From NCBI GenBank assembly GCA_002633005.1, contig NMRA01000063.1, positions 479,081 through 540,923 of the forward strand: a stretch of 61,843 nt of DNA, in the 5' to 3' direction. Position numbers and translations under genes: made by a program. The notes below the pieces were generated by a model. The model was not told the origin of the DNA and did no database searches. It was given only the letters and a program-made list of their open reading frames with translations. Position 1 is the first letter of the stretch, and each line of letters starts with the position of its first letter. Source of the stretch: Phoronis australis. Lineage: Eukaryota; Phoronida; Phoronidae. Below are positions 10,719 to 22,779 of this stretch, piece after piece.

Positions 10719-12935
10719 ATTACCGTAAACGTTCGGGTTAACGCCCTGGGCGGTTAAATTGGCGAACCCAAAAAATTGGGGGTGGGCGGTTAACCAGACA
10801 TGGGCGCTTAAACATGAAATTTCAAGAAATCGCGGGTGGGCGGTTAACCGAACATGGGCGGTTATTACGACAGACAACCGGGGTGGGCGGTTAATCTTAC
10901 CTCATGATCCCAGTTCCCACACGTAGTTGGAACGCGTAGCACTTTTCCGAGCTTTATCGCCACGTTGCCAAATGACGGTAAAAATGTCATAACAGTGAAT
11001 GATCCCAACAAAGGTTCTGTTGCCCTCAGATAATCATTTCAGTTAAACAAAATTGCTGAGTAATAGCCCGTGCCGTCCTGCGGTCTTGTTTGAGCTGTAC
11101 CTGTAGAGCGCAGACGACAGCTTCACTTGGATTGCAACTATCCTCACTGACGTGAAGACAGCGCAAAGTGCGCGTGTGCAAGCTTCACGTGCTGCATAGG
11201 TCACAGCAGTCATGTGTTAGCTGTCAAGTTTTGAGTTAGAGAGCAGTTTTAAATTGTTTGTAATTAAAGTTTGAAAAACTAAGTCAGGTGCTTTTTGTGT
11301 TTGGGATGTTTATGTTTGAGACTCCGTAATTCAACGACATTTTCATCGTAAGGTTCTACGGCTGTTTTATTTTGATCGCCAGGCGGAGGTAGGCAGACAT
11401 AAGCCAGTCGTCAATCAAGTTACCGCAAAGGCATTACTCAAAAACAAGTACGGGTACTTAAGATTTTAATTTCAAAAAATACTAACACTAGTAATGAACC
11501 CGTACAGGAGAGTCTGAGAAAGAAGTAGTTCATACATGTACCTGCGTCGGTAAAACTAATTCGAAGAAGAAGCCCCATTATTCGGGTAACCGGCACCAGT
11601 GTTTTCAAGGTACCTAAACTACACCGTTAACGGACTCATAAACACGTCACGGACGCATGAACACGACTCACGGACCTGCGAACACCGTCCACTGACTCAC
11701 AAAACCCAATCCATTCACCCAAATACACGGGACACGGACTCATATTCACGAGGAAACTCGGTTAACGGACCGCCAAACACGGGTCACGGACTCATCGGCT
11801 TCCTGGGTCAGCTGACATCTTCATTTTGTCTGTTAACTGTGTTTCTTCGTGAATGTGAGTCCGTGTCCCGTGTATTTCGGTGAATGGAACGCGTTTAGTC
11901 GTAACATGCGACCTGGAATTTCCAATGTACGGACTACGGCATACATGTGATAAAACGTCACAAAACAGCGATGTTTCTATTCATTGTTAAACGAACCAAA
12001 TTTTGTGGCGGAAAACACATTTTTATTTTACATGCAAGATTTCCAGGTTATCCTTTTATAACATCACCTACAATATCATACTGCGACACTGTTCGGTCCC
12101 GCTGTTTGCGCGCAATGTCCCGGCAAACAATCGCGACTTGGAAATGGCGGCAAGTAACTTGATATAACAGCCTGATTCAACATGCATCTCGTTAGTTATA
12201 GCAGGACGACAGCAAACAAATTCTCAAGACATTCTTCACCTGTCACTCACATATGCAGTCAAGGTAACTTGCACTCCAGAGCGTGGGAACTCGCACGCAC
12301 ACCAAAGTCGCACATCAAAAGAGAACAGCGACAGTACTAAGTATAAGAGAATACAGGGTTGACTTTAGGTTTAAGCTGACCGGGTGTTTAATTGACACTG
12401 AACTTGGGCCTCCTGCTGCTTCAAAAAACCAATGTATCCCAAAACTGCGACGCGAAGTCTCAGTTCTGATAATTCACGGCTCGATGCTCCCTAGGCCCCA
12501 GGGGTTCACCCCTTCCACAGCTGCCAATTTAGCATTGCAGACAGAAACTTTGTGAACATGGGAAGAAAATAAAGTGACAAAGCGTTCAAGGTATTACATT
12601 TTGAAGTAAATCCATGACCCGGGACAATAATTTGTTACTTGTATTATAATTCACATTGCCAAACCACCATCTCCAAGGCTGTCATTGCATTCTTTCTTAT
12701 CATCGATTTTTTATCTAAAAATGGGTAATCGCGCGTTTCCTTAGCACTGGGCGCGTAATCATCAATCTTCAAAAGGGATGGCCGCTTAACCGAGAGGTGG
12801 GCGCTTAACTAGAAATCTTCAAAAATCGCAGAGGGGCAGTTAACCGAGCAGTGGGCGGTTAAATCGGTAATCCACCTAAAGTAGGGGATAGACGGTTAAG
12901 TGAACATGGGCGTACACCGGAACGTTTACTGTAAT
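10719..12935. mobile_element. 2.2-kb inverted-repeat element with GGGCGGTTAA motifs
   Basis: The left end ATTACCGTAAACGTTCGGG and the right end, CCGGAACGTTTACTGTAAT, are inverted repeats with few differences. Both ends then carry multiple copies of GGGCGGTTAA / GGGCGCTTAA (10750-10890 and 12770-12910), so the subterminal regions are also related. The middle holds no recognisable transposase. A second inverted-repeat unit (11710-11888) is nested inside. It looks like a non-autonomous DNA transposon; the superfamily is not determined. Confidence 0.75.
11710..11888. mobile_element. Nested ~180-bp hairpin element
   Basis: The arms 11710-11757 and 11841-11888 are complementary over about 48 bp with few mismatches (both carry ATACACGGGACACGGACTCA on one strand). 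Weaker pairing continues inward through a GTTAAC segment. The surrounding 11630-11800 also has repeated CACGGACTCAT motifs. No coding sequence. Confidence 0.85.
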
Positions 12936-14205
12936 ATTCTCTCAATCTCGTTTAACCAGATTTTTGACAAGGAAACAGTTGAACTTAATTTGTGCCCACT
13001 CTTTACTTTTTACGATTGACAAAAAGCTAGAGTAGTTATGAAGTCAGTGCAACTGAAGAGATTCCAAATCTTCAGTTTGGGAATCACCGTATATGCACTT
13101 TTGTATGATATTTTATGATTTTAATAAAGACTAAATTTGAACTAATGACACCTGTAGTTTTGCTTGCTGTGAAATGTTTAGTGTAACTGTAATCTGGAAA
13201 GTTCAGGTATGGGTTCACATTTAATTAAACTAAAGGTTTCGCTGGCGATCAAAATCTACCACTGTTTTGGTACTTTAAGTTTAAAAATAAAATAAAAAGA
13301 TATCAACCCCTTCCCGGTAAGAAAAAAAGTAGACAGGAGTATCAAAATGAAATAACGAAAACGGTATGAAACACAATTAAAACCATCATTTCTTTGGGAA
13401 GTGGCGCTTTGTCAAGATCAACACAAATTAACTTTTTAGTCTTTTTCTAACATTTAAAATGTACTACAAGTTAAAACTACTCTCCACAATTGTCGACTAT
13501 AATTCTGAGCAAATACAGAGAAAACCAATTTGGGTGTAGTAACAACCACCATTGTTGAGAAAGTATAGTGCTTAGCTATTACTTTTCCACTTCATTATAA
13601 GCTCAGATCTACATCAATACAAAGGGAGTGCTGCATAGGCATCATAAAAGTTGTCTAGGGCTAAAGGAATCTGAGAGATAACCAGTGTAAAGTCCCGGTA
13701 AGACATCAACTTTTGGCCCAGCACAACTGCCACGGAACAAACTGATTGATGTCAAGCGTCTATTTACCAACACAACTCACTAAACTGTGGCAAGACGGAA
13801 GTTGTAGGCAGGAGAGTGCGACGCACATGTGCAGCTGGCAGAAGTTGCAGGGACAGAGAACCCGTATGTAGGTCACTACACAAGCGTTACATAGTACAGA
13901 TGATCCTTTCCCCCTTGCCCCAGTTTCGCGTTTAGACACAACTGATATGGAGGAAGATGATTGAGCGCAAATTGCTCTACCTCACAGACAGGCGGCAAAA
14001 GTTGTCACCATGGTGTCAATTTGCTCCAGGTCAGTCCTGTTTACACACATACTTGCGTTAAAACATCTCGTTCCATGTCAGCTGATTGGTGTCAACTTTT
14101 GTAGTGTAAATGGCAATTAAGAGCGAAATTCTCCACGTACAATCTCCAGAGTAATAGAAGAAATTGCTCTGAGTCAATAATATCAGTTGAAATATCAGTG
14201 GTCAT
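12936..14205. other. Non-coding stretch with one duplicated segment
   Basis: 13250-13570 is the partner of 9140-9455. The remainder shows no exon or RNA gene that I can support. Confidence 0.5.
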
Positions 14206-14208
14206 TCA

Positions 14209-14242
14209 TGTGTCGATTATATCGTCAATAATCGACACATTT
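14209..14242. repeat. Perfect 13-bp-arm hairpin
   Basis: ATGTGTCGATTAT and ATAATCGACACAT flank a short loop. No T-run or gene context indicates a terminator. Confidence 0.8.
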
Positions 14243-14490
14243 CAAAATGCAAATCTTCACTTGACCCTATATCGTGCCATATATCGTTTATTAGAACCAA
14301 GGAAGCCATATGGTGCCAAAAATGGGTGTGGCACTAGAGACGTAGAAAAATAATATGACTGAAAAAGGCTGATTCAAGATTCAAGATGCGTTATTTAACG
14401 TCGTTTGGAGAACAGATTAACAGTTGGGCTATTAGTATTACTACGAAATTGCAAATTGATAACAAAACAAAAGTAGTATAGTCCGGATAC

Positions 14491-14524
14491 CTATCGTCGT
14501 CAGGCTCCAAAGGTCGTCCGCCAT
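14491..14524 (-). CDS. Candidate first coding exon of the minus-strand gene
   Basis: The minus strand has AAGATGGCGGACGACC, an excellent start context (purine at -3, G at +4), in locally CpG-rich DNA. The frame reads MADDLWSLTTI and reaches a GTATCC donor after 34 nt, leaving phase 1, which matches the next candidate exons at 10071 and 5310. The start lies divergently from the ZGRF1-like gene, about 3.9 kb away. The donor is not a strong match, and the protein is not recognised. Confidence 0.35.
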
Positions 14525-14639
14525 CTTGTTTCGCGTGCAGCGCAACCACGCGGGACTTAGCGTTCCAATTTGGAGTGCTCGTCTGCACGTTAGGTACTAA
14601 CCTCTCGGGAGAAACACGCATGGAAGAACTGAGACTAAA

Positions 14640-17600
14640 ATTAGTGCATTTACCGACTATTTTTTGAGACCACTTAAAAACTTGTCGATTTTACTAATGC
14701 ACTTTTTTGTTCATTTTCAGAAGATATTTTCGAAATTAAATTTTCTTCAGACGGAACAAAAAGCAACTCAGGGATTGTCTATGCAATGTATCTATTTGTC
14801 CCAGGCACTAACCGACACCTGTTAGGCCAAAGGAAAAACGCAGCAGACAAATGGAACACTCTGGGTGCTTAACATTTTCGACCCACGCCTTGGTCATCAA
14901 AACATTGTCCACTTGTTTTTTTATTGCAAAACACAGTACTGAGCTCAACATTTATGTTGACATTTTTGATTAAAGCATTTTGAATTTATTTGAAGAAAAT
15001 TAAAATACTTGAATTGATAGAGAATGGCCACCAATAAAGTAAAACATTGACTTTATTTCACTATATTGCATTGTTACATACAACACAGCATGACATAATC
15101 AAAAATAAAAGAAGAGATTGAGCAATAAAATTCAAATGCGACTTGGGTATTTATTTATTTATTTATGATTGAAAGATGAGAAAAAATCAAACAATACGAT
15201 TATGGGTAATTTATTAGAACAATTGTATTGAGGTTCAATGGTCAACTTGCGCCGACAAAGTCTCAAAGGGTTATAGTTCTGTTCTGGATGACAAGGTGTT
15301 AACAGAGAATGAAGAGAAACTGAAAAGAAAAAGTAAGACAGCAAAGATAAGTGGTGTTAAGTACAACAAGAGCAAAAAGTCAAATAAAGAGGTCACAAAC
15401 AGAAATAAGTAAGGTATATCTGGAATAAAACAATCCAGGGCTCAGCCGTGATTTATTTTCTGAAATTCTAAATCAATTTTAATCGATTTAAAAATCGATA
15501 GCATACTAGTAAAGCAGTTTGCGGTTGAAGTAGAATTGCTGTAAACCACTTTCCACTATTGTCTTGGCCTTTTTCTGTGTGGTTTGCTGTTCTTTCAAAA
15601 GGCGGCAGCATATGACGACCATAGGAGTCATTATAAAATGGCTGCCGAAAAGCAATGCACAGTTGAACAACTCGGCATAAGTAAAAGAAAACGTTTGAAT
15701 CAACTAATACTATATATTTGTGAGAGTTAAATCAAATCCTATTCAGATCATAACTTTGAAGTGGAATGATTGGGTGAGTACGACAACAAGCCGGTTTTAT
15801 GCTTAGGCGGACGACCATTGGGTTCCCGAGTATATATACAAATAGAAATGATATTTACAGAAAGGTGAAGAAAAGGAATGGGAACAGCTGAACACATGTG
15901 TCCAGCGTCAGTGACAAACCCGCTACGACACTCGACATTGATGGTACCGAGTGAAGAAAAAAATCCGCGAAATTTCAAATTACGCGCCAAGTAATTTCAT
16001 TCGGTATAAAGCTATGAAGGCTGCACGTAGCGACTATCACCTAATATTGCGTTATTCGCAGGTGCTCATGCTGCCTTACGTTTACTCCTAACTGCACACT
16101 TCGCCTTGCAAAGTGTCAGTCATACAGTACACAGCACCATACGCAGACGTCCTGCCACCAGGACCAAACGTGCGAGAGAACAATCACTCTCACTCTGAAA
16201 ACGAACTGACGGACGCACACGGCCATATGAGAACAACACAAACCGAGCACCAGCAAATACAACGCCAAAATTTGTGATAACTGACCATTAGCGGAATACT
16301 TCATGCCATTTAGTCTAACCAGACGTTCGTCCGAAGACACATTGGGAAAAGCAACAAAAAAGAAAAGCAAACTTATGGAGAAACTTTTCCAACTCGTCTT
16401 TGCCATTACTGAACACATGGATATCAACAATTTGCTATCGCACACAGACGAAAAGGCGAATTCAATTCTCCAGATTACTTATATTTTGGTATAAAACCAC
16501 CAACCTTTTAATATTTTTACATTATCATTCTTTTTGCATGCAGTATAAATCGTTAAAATTTTCAAAATTTCAATATAAATTAATTATTCTTCTTTTAAGT
16601 CTATATTTTTTATAAAACGTACGTCATTTCCTGGTTGAAGGCGGGTATTTGGATTGGTGTCGGAGAGCTTCACTGATTATTTTTGTTAACAAAAGCGGAG
16701 ATTAGAGGTATAACGAGTCATACTGGGCACATCAGTGGAGTTTAACTGTTGTCATAGCCATACAGGCAATTAATGACAAATTGACAAAGCTCGACACGTC
16801 TTTGGGAGTTTGGACCCACATTGACTGAGACTTTTGTCTACTCAGTGGAAGCCAAATACTGTCTTTACCATAGATACTCGTCTATGGTCTCACTACACCA
16901 TTAGTTAGAACTTAGCAGATCATCTGCTGCCCGTTACAGTGTGCTACCAACTTGTTCAACAAAATTTCAGAGTTGACAGGCAGAAGACGGAGTGCCGATT
17001 CTGGTTAGACTGTTAGAGAGTGTCCAGCATCTTTAGCTGGCAATAGAGATGGTGAAGCTCCTATATGAGCTTTATACGCCCGAAGCTTTTCAGAAACTTA
17101 ATCTTCATACTGATAAAAACATCAGAATAATGTTACAAGTGCTTTGCTCCTAGAGGGGCACCATAGGAGGCCATCGATGTCTTTAATTCCTTCCAAATCG
17201 TACAAATACTCTCATAATTAAACTTTTTTTAAGCTGTCCTTTGTTTAGTTGTCCAAATTGGAAATTGGCCATTTATACATTGCTCGCACCACCCAGGGAT
17301 ATGACATCCTCCTTCTAAATTTGTGGAGCAATGATGTTAGGTTTCATCTCCATGAAATGGTGAATGACTTAGTCAAGTTGACCACTTTCTTTTTTGCCGA
17401 TTCTTCAGTCAACTGTTCTGCCACAAGGTTGCGCACAGTTCTTAAAAAATTAGTGGAATTAATTTTACTTCATTATGGTTTCTTAGTATTTTATTACCAA
17501 TTCATATTTCTAAGCCAATTCTTGTTTCAAGAAAGTTGTCATCATATCCCAAAAGGTATCATAAGAACTCAAGCAAATGTGATTTGATGATAGACGTGTC

Positions 17601-18366
17601 ACAAGTATACTGTTTTCAAGTCATAATACCAGGGCCCGTATGTTAGCTGTGAACTATGCCTTTGATACTAAGAAAATATAAGTCTTATAATTATCTGGAT
17701 TAAAACTGCAATACCTTTACAATCACTGTATTACAGATGTCCCACATTTGTTGACTGGCAAAACAGAGATCTGAGGAATGAAAGCTAACTTCATTGATGA
17801 ACAATCCTGTGGTATTCACACTGTCATCACATCAGTTTATTATCAAGTTACGATTTCACAATTATTCTTTTAAGAAAAGTTGTGTTCTTGACCATGAGAA
17901 CCCGCTGGTGTGAATGGACAATTTTTAACATGTGGCCTTTAGAAAATTAATCGGGTGAAAATATTGAAGTAAGTGTAATGGATCAAAGAACATAAAAAAG
18001 TTCAAAACTTATTGAACTTATTGGGCTCTCTGGTTTTCAGTATATTTTCCACTCAAAACTTATCCTTGTGATAACTCAGTTGGCAAGTTATCATGAGGAT
18101 TACCAATGTTGCCACAGAGGGCAGCACTAATGGACCAAATATTATCCTACATAATCTTATTCAACATCTCTGTGGATGTGTTCTGCACTGCAATATCATG
18201 TTAAACAGACAACTTATCATGTGTGGTCTATTAAGTCCACAGTCGCATGGATTACAGGCTTGGATGACCAGATAAAATAGAAAATTTTGTAAAAATCAAG
18301 ACTGTCCAACACTAGAGTTCAGTGTGTGTTTATCTTTATATTTCTAATGATGCTTTTTTCTTACAG
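14640..18366. other. Flank between divergent genes; no firm gene
   Basis: Because the start codon of the ZGRF1-like gene sits in an exon with a 3' splice acceptor, at least one untranslated exon and the promoter should lie upstream, probably here, but I cannot place them. Two plus-strand open segments look protein-like without being recognisable: 16303-16491 (lysine-rich, then a hydrophobic helix-like stretch) and 17246-17432. Confidence 0.4.
17246..17432 (+). other. Possible exon of an unrecognised protein
   Basis: A pyrimidine-rich tract ending TTGTTTAG is followed by an open frame containing EIGHLYIARTTQGYDILLLN and ending near a GTTGCG donor-like site after SVNCSATR. Composition looks like a folded globular domain rather than repeat noise. 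No neighbouring exon in matching phase was found, so it may be a pseudogene fragment. Confidence 0.2.
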
Positions 18367-18425
18367 GACATTTACCCATAGTCTAGACCCAGCTACCCCT
18401 TTTAGAGATGGAGAAATCATTTACA
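18367..18425 (+). CDS. ZGRF1: ZGRF1-like exon 1 (5' UTR end plus residues 1-6)
   Basis: TTTCTTACAG at 18357-18366 is a strong acceptor, so this is not the first transcribed exon. The ATG at 18408 is chosen because it gives MEKSFT, which splices at GTGAGT into VLYTHQ of exon 2, the same layout as the family's short N-terminus before the conserved VLYTHQK motif. Coding part 18408-18425, phase 0 end. Confidence 0.8.
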
Positions 18426-18835
18426 GTGAGTAGATGAGAATGCTTATTGAAACCAAAATTTTTAGAATCTGTTGTTCTGTTTTGTGAAAAAGTAAATTTT
18501 TAGTCAGTGTGACTTGATAAACTTTGCTTGTAATAAATTGTGCATTAAACAAAAATCTTATTAAATCGGTTTCATAAGACTTACCATTACAGGAGTCCAT
18601 TTCCGTTACCAACTCGAGTCACAGGCAATGCACCATTTTTAAATTTGCAATTTTAGGGTTGTCCAACTGTAATTAACTCTGAAGAGTTTTCTTGAGTTGC
18701 TGATGGTTTCCATGTTCTTGTTGGTGTCAGAAATGGAATCCTTTAGGAATACTATGAGAAGATTTTATGAGAGTAAAATGCCTAATTTGATTTTCTTTGT
18801 TGGCAAACTCAAGGGCAAGATGCAGCTTTAACTGT

Positions 18836-19346
18836 GTGTACTGGTCACTGAATAACTGTGTGTAGTGTACTGTTTACTGAATAACAGCGTGTAGTGTACT
18901 GTTCACTGAATAACTGTGTGTACTGTTCACTGAACAACTGTGTGTAGTGTTCACTGAATAACTGTGTGCAGTGTACTGTTCACTGAATAACTGTGTGTAG
19001 TGTACTGTTCACTGAATAACTGTGTGTACTGTTCACTGAACAACTGTGTGTAGTGTATTGTTCACTGAATAACTGTGTGTAGTGTACTGTTCACCGAATA
19101 ACTGTGTGTAGTGTACTGTTCACTGAATAACTGTGTGTAGTGTACTGTTCACTGAATAACTGTGTGTACTGTTTTCTGAACAACTGTGTGTAGTGTATTG
19201 TTCACTGAATAACTGTGTAGTGTACTGTTCACTGAATAACTGTGTGTAGTGTAGTGTTCACTGAATAACTGTAGTGTAGTTTTCACTGAATAACTGTAGT
19301 GTACTGTTCACTGAATAACTGTGTGTAGTGTACTGTTCACTGAATA
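18836..19346. repeat. 29-bp minisatellite next to exon 2, about 17 copies
   Basis: Units of AATAACTGTGTGTAGTGTAC and TGTTCACTG repeat every 29 bp, with some shortened units. The array ends about 28 bp before the exon 2 acceptor. Confidence 0.95.
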
Positions 19347-19374
19347 AGCAGTCCTTGATGGTGTTTCTGTTTAG

Positions 19375-19452
19375 GTATTGTACACTCACCAAAAGAACAA
19401 GAAAGCCAAGACGTGGCAAGATGGTTTTCTTAAGGTTTACAGTGGGTCAAAG
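19375..19452 (+). CDS. ZGRF1: ZGRF1-like exon 2, DUF2439 start (residues 7-32)
   Basis: Acceptor TTTCTGTTTAG, donor GTTAGT, 78 nt, phase 0 at both ends. Encodes VLYTHQKNKKAKTWQDGFLK followed by VYSGSK. The VLYTHQK and K-x-WQDG motifs are hallmarks of the DUF2439 domain of ZGRF1, Mte1 and Dbl2. Confidence 0.93.
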
Positions 19453-19522
19453 GTTAGTTCACCTCACCTGTGTCGGAGTTGATGTAGGAATTCAGTAATC
19501 TGCAATCCAACAAGTGTAAAAT

Positions 19523-20087
19523 CCAATATTTATGTGATTGAACACATATTATAACCATGCATTTGGACTTTCAATGTTGACAAATCCAATATTTATGTGA
19601 TTGAACACATATTATAAGCATGCATTTGGACTTTCAGTGTTGACAAATCCAATATTTATGTGATAGAACACATATTATAACCATGCATTTGGACTTTCAA
19701 TGTTGACAAATCCAATATTTATGTGATAGAACACATATTATAACCATGCATTTGGACTTTCAATGTTGACAAATCCAATATTTATGTGATTGAACACATA
19801 TTATAACCATGCATTTGGACTTTCAATGTTGACAAACCCAATATTTATGTGATTGAACACATATTATAACCATGCATTTGGACTTTCAATGTTGACAAAT
19901 CCAATATTTATCTGATTGAACACATATTATAACCATGCATTTGGACTTTCAATGTTGACAAATCCAATATTTATGTGATAGAACACATATTATAACCATG
20001 CATTTGGACTTTCAATGTTGACAAATCCAATATTTATGTGATAGAACACATATTATAACCATGCATTTGGACTTTCAATGTTGACAA
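19523..20087. repeat. 63-bp minisatellite, 9 copies
   Basis: Units containing AATCCAATATTTATGTGATT and CATGCATTTGGACTTTCAAT repeat every 63 bp with very little divergence, suggesting recent expansion. It begins just inside intron 2. Confidence 0.97.
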
Positions 20088-20830
20088 CTCATGGTGATTA
20101 ACATACAATATTAGAATGTCATTCTGTTTATCAATACAAAGCATGTGTTATTGCCAAATAATTCATTTCATTAACATTTCTACGCCCATATATGGAATGC
20201 TGTGCAATTCCATTCACACCTGCACTGCAAGAATCTAACTTTGATCATTGCAAGGCACAAAGATTAAAGCCACTATGAAACTCCCTTCTATCACAAAAGC
20301 TGATAACTTACCACTATGACTTTAATCTCAAATAGCTTCTTAGCTAAATTAACAATGAATTTGTGGTTTGGAAAGAATTCATTATTGCTCTAGTTGGCTT
20401 GTCCCTGTGGGTCACTTTTAGTGCTGAGTGTAGTCTCTAGAAATGATAGGCAATTTTTTCCATGTCCAGAAACCTGGCCTTCTTATCTCAGTTATGAACA
20501 GGTTGACATTAGTTTTATGACTAGTGGCAGAATGTGGGCCTCGAGCTGTTTCAAGGTCATGTGATTATTTTTATTTAAAAACACAGGTAACTGGTTATCT
20601 TGGAAATAAATTTCTCCATGAAAGTTATTGTTTCCCAGCCGTGTGTTTACTTATCGCTAGATAATAGAAAGTGATGGAAATGGCCCAGCAAAGCACCAAC
20701 TTCTTGATTTTATATTCTCTTCCATTGAGCTAATGTCCGACTCACTATTGAGCAGTCTGTGTGGGTCATTCATGTTTGGTCGATGGAAGTAAATGCAGAG
20801 CCAAGATGAGGACCATTGTTCTGCTCATTT
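20088..20830. other. Intron 2 sequence, nothing recognised
   Basis: No exon, RNA gene or repeat structure identified. Confidence 0.5.
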
Positions 20831-20836
20831 ACATCA

Positions 20837-21138
20837 GTTGTTGTTCTATGGATGCACTCACAATTACAGTAATTAACAAGTAATAATAAATGTCTGTACG
20901 TTGTTCTATGGATACACTCACAATTACAGTAATTAACAAGTAATAATAAATGTCTGTACGTTGTTCTATGGATACACTCACAATTACTGTAATTAACAAG
21001 TAATAATAAATGTCTGTACGTTGTTCTATGGATACACTCACAATTACAGTAATTAACAAGTAATAATAAATGTCTGTACGTTGTTCTATGGATACACTCA
21101 CAATTACAGTAATTAACAAGTAATAATAAATGTCTGTA
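20837..21138. repeat. 60-bp minisatellite, 5 near-identical copies
   Basis: The unit (GTTGTTCTATGGATACACTC, then ACAATTACAGTAATTAACAA) repeats exactly every 60 bp. Because 60 is divisible by three, the minus strand shows long repetitive open frames that are not genes. Confidence 0.98.
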
Positions 21139-21159
21139 CAATGTAAAGCAGTGATCTAC

Positions 21160-21440
21160 ATGCACATTGCTGTCATCTCTGTCTGGTCATCCGACGTTCA
21201 CAGGTGTATCTCCTAAACCCCTTACAGTATCTTAATGAGGATTGGCAGGTGTGTTTCTATGAAGCTGACGACATGATGACGAATTTCAGACCGATATTCA
21301 GATGGCTGTCGACTACTTTAGCGGCGCATAGTGGCGTTTTTTTTTTCCCGTCTATGCCTGTGTATCCCTTTGTGAGGTCTTTGTGAAATTTGGGTGACGT
21401 GTTGCTATAGAGCTTACAACTTATTATGATCAGTTTCAAA
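21160..21440 (+). repeat. Partial copy of the CTCF-box repeat family
   Basis: Starts with the family's GCTGTCATCTCTGTCTGG leader and has GTATCTCCTAAACC monomer starts, but its terminal boxes are degraded (GCGCATAGTGGCG). Confidence 0.8.
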
Positions 21441-22006
21441 CCCATTCAAATACCTATCTGGGCTTGTGCTAGACTTTTAAAGGTATTAGCCAAAATGGCT
21501 AAAGCATTTGAAAACTTTTAGCCATTTTCATGGACACGGACTGAACTTTTTATTTTTCATTTGAATCACAGGTCCTTTTCATGAATGTGCTATAAGAAAA
21601 GAGGATTCCCTTCAGAAAAAGATCAAATGGTCAACATTCCAAGGTCATACACTAACTTAAGAAGTTGGAGGAGATGTCAGCCAACATGGGTTTTATTATG
21701 ACCTAAAAGAGGCTCCCCTTATACTCGAGTTACTGCTTAGGTATGCCGGCCACATGGGCATTTAAATGGTGTTGGACTGAAAAAGAATTTGGGCAGAAAT
21801 TCCCCCCTATGTGTGGGTTGTGGTGGGGGGGTTATGGTGGGGGTACGCCTGGGCATTGTGACGAGCAAGACATTTTGATCCAAAACATTAACATATAACT
21901 TGTGGTTTGCAAAATAAAGCTAAATCGTTCAAAGTAGTGATATAAAACTCATTAAGTAACAAATTGGCGTTTACTTAATCTTGCTTTCTATCGGCCGCTG
22001 CCGAAA

Positions 22007-22376
22007 TGCAAACGTATCCCAGTTTCTCAATAACTTTTTACATTGTCTAGCAACATTTAGCGAGCTGACATGTGACGTATTTTGATTTTAAAATAGATAA
22101 CAAACTCGTTCTTCGCGGCGGCGTCCACGCCTTTGATTCCTTGAAAAGAAAACCTGTCAATGTCAAGTCTCAAACAATATTCGAAACAACAAATTATACT
22201 CTGAAAATTGGTAATGAGAGATTCATGTAAAGAGTATATTTAAATCTTGAGTTCATGTTGCGTGTTTGAGACAGCTCAACTCAAATCAGTTTTCCCCGTG
22301 TAATTTAATGCTGTCAGACCGGCTCACATCACATCGCGAGTGTAAAAAGTTATTGAGAGACTGGGTCGCGTTTGCT
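22007..22376. repeat. Inverted repeat with 34-bp arms in intron 2
   Basis: 22007-22040 and 22343-22376 are complementary with about 4 mismatches (core CTCAATAACTTTTTAC). Weaker pairing continues inward. Likely a palindromic mobile element; no coding sequence. Confidence 0.8.
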
Positions 22377-22779
22377 TCCAAAATAGTCTTCTATTCATAG
22401 TTTTGACAATGTCAATTGCAAACGACAAGCAGCAGCTCTTGTACGAGATCTTGCTATGAAGTGAGAAATCGCCATAACCAAGAGCGCTGACCCCCTACAC
22501 TGTTGAATATTTCGTTGCAGTGTGATTTCGGGGGGAGTGATGGATATGAAATGGAACATTCACTTGCTATTTTTAGGACGCGTAATTGAAGTAAGGGGTG
22601 GAATGCCGTTTGCGCCGCGACTTGATTCGAGCTAACTGAGTCGACACGCGAGTTGGTTTCCCAAAATTAATTTTTATTGTCAAGTTGCGAAAGCATTCAC
22701 CAAGTTGGCGAATGGACTTAGCTCTACCATCACCAGTGCAGCTAGGAATTTGCCAATGGCGAGCTAGCGAGCAGCTAGC

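Noticed and set aside
14391-14621. 76-codon minus-strand frame with a hydrophobic segment
   Set aside because: The overlapping frame starting at AAGATGGCGG (14524) has the better start context and a donor in matching phase; the hydrophobic part lies in what would be its intron.
20770-21165. Long repetitive minus-strand open frames
   Set aside because: They come from five copies of a 60-bp unit; a period divisible by three keeps frames open.
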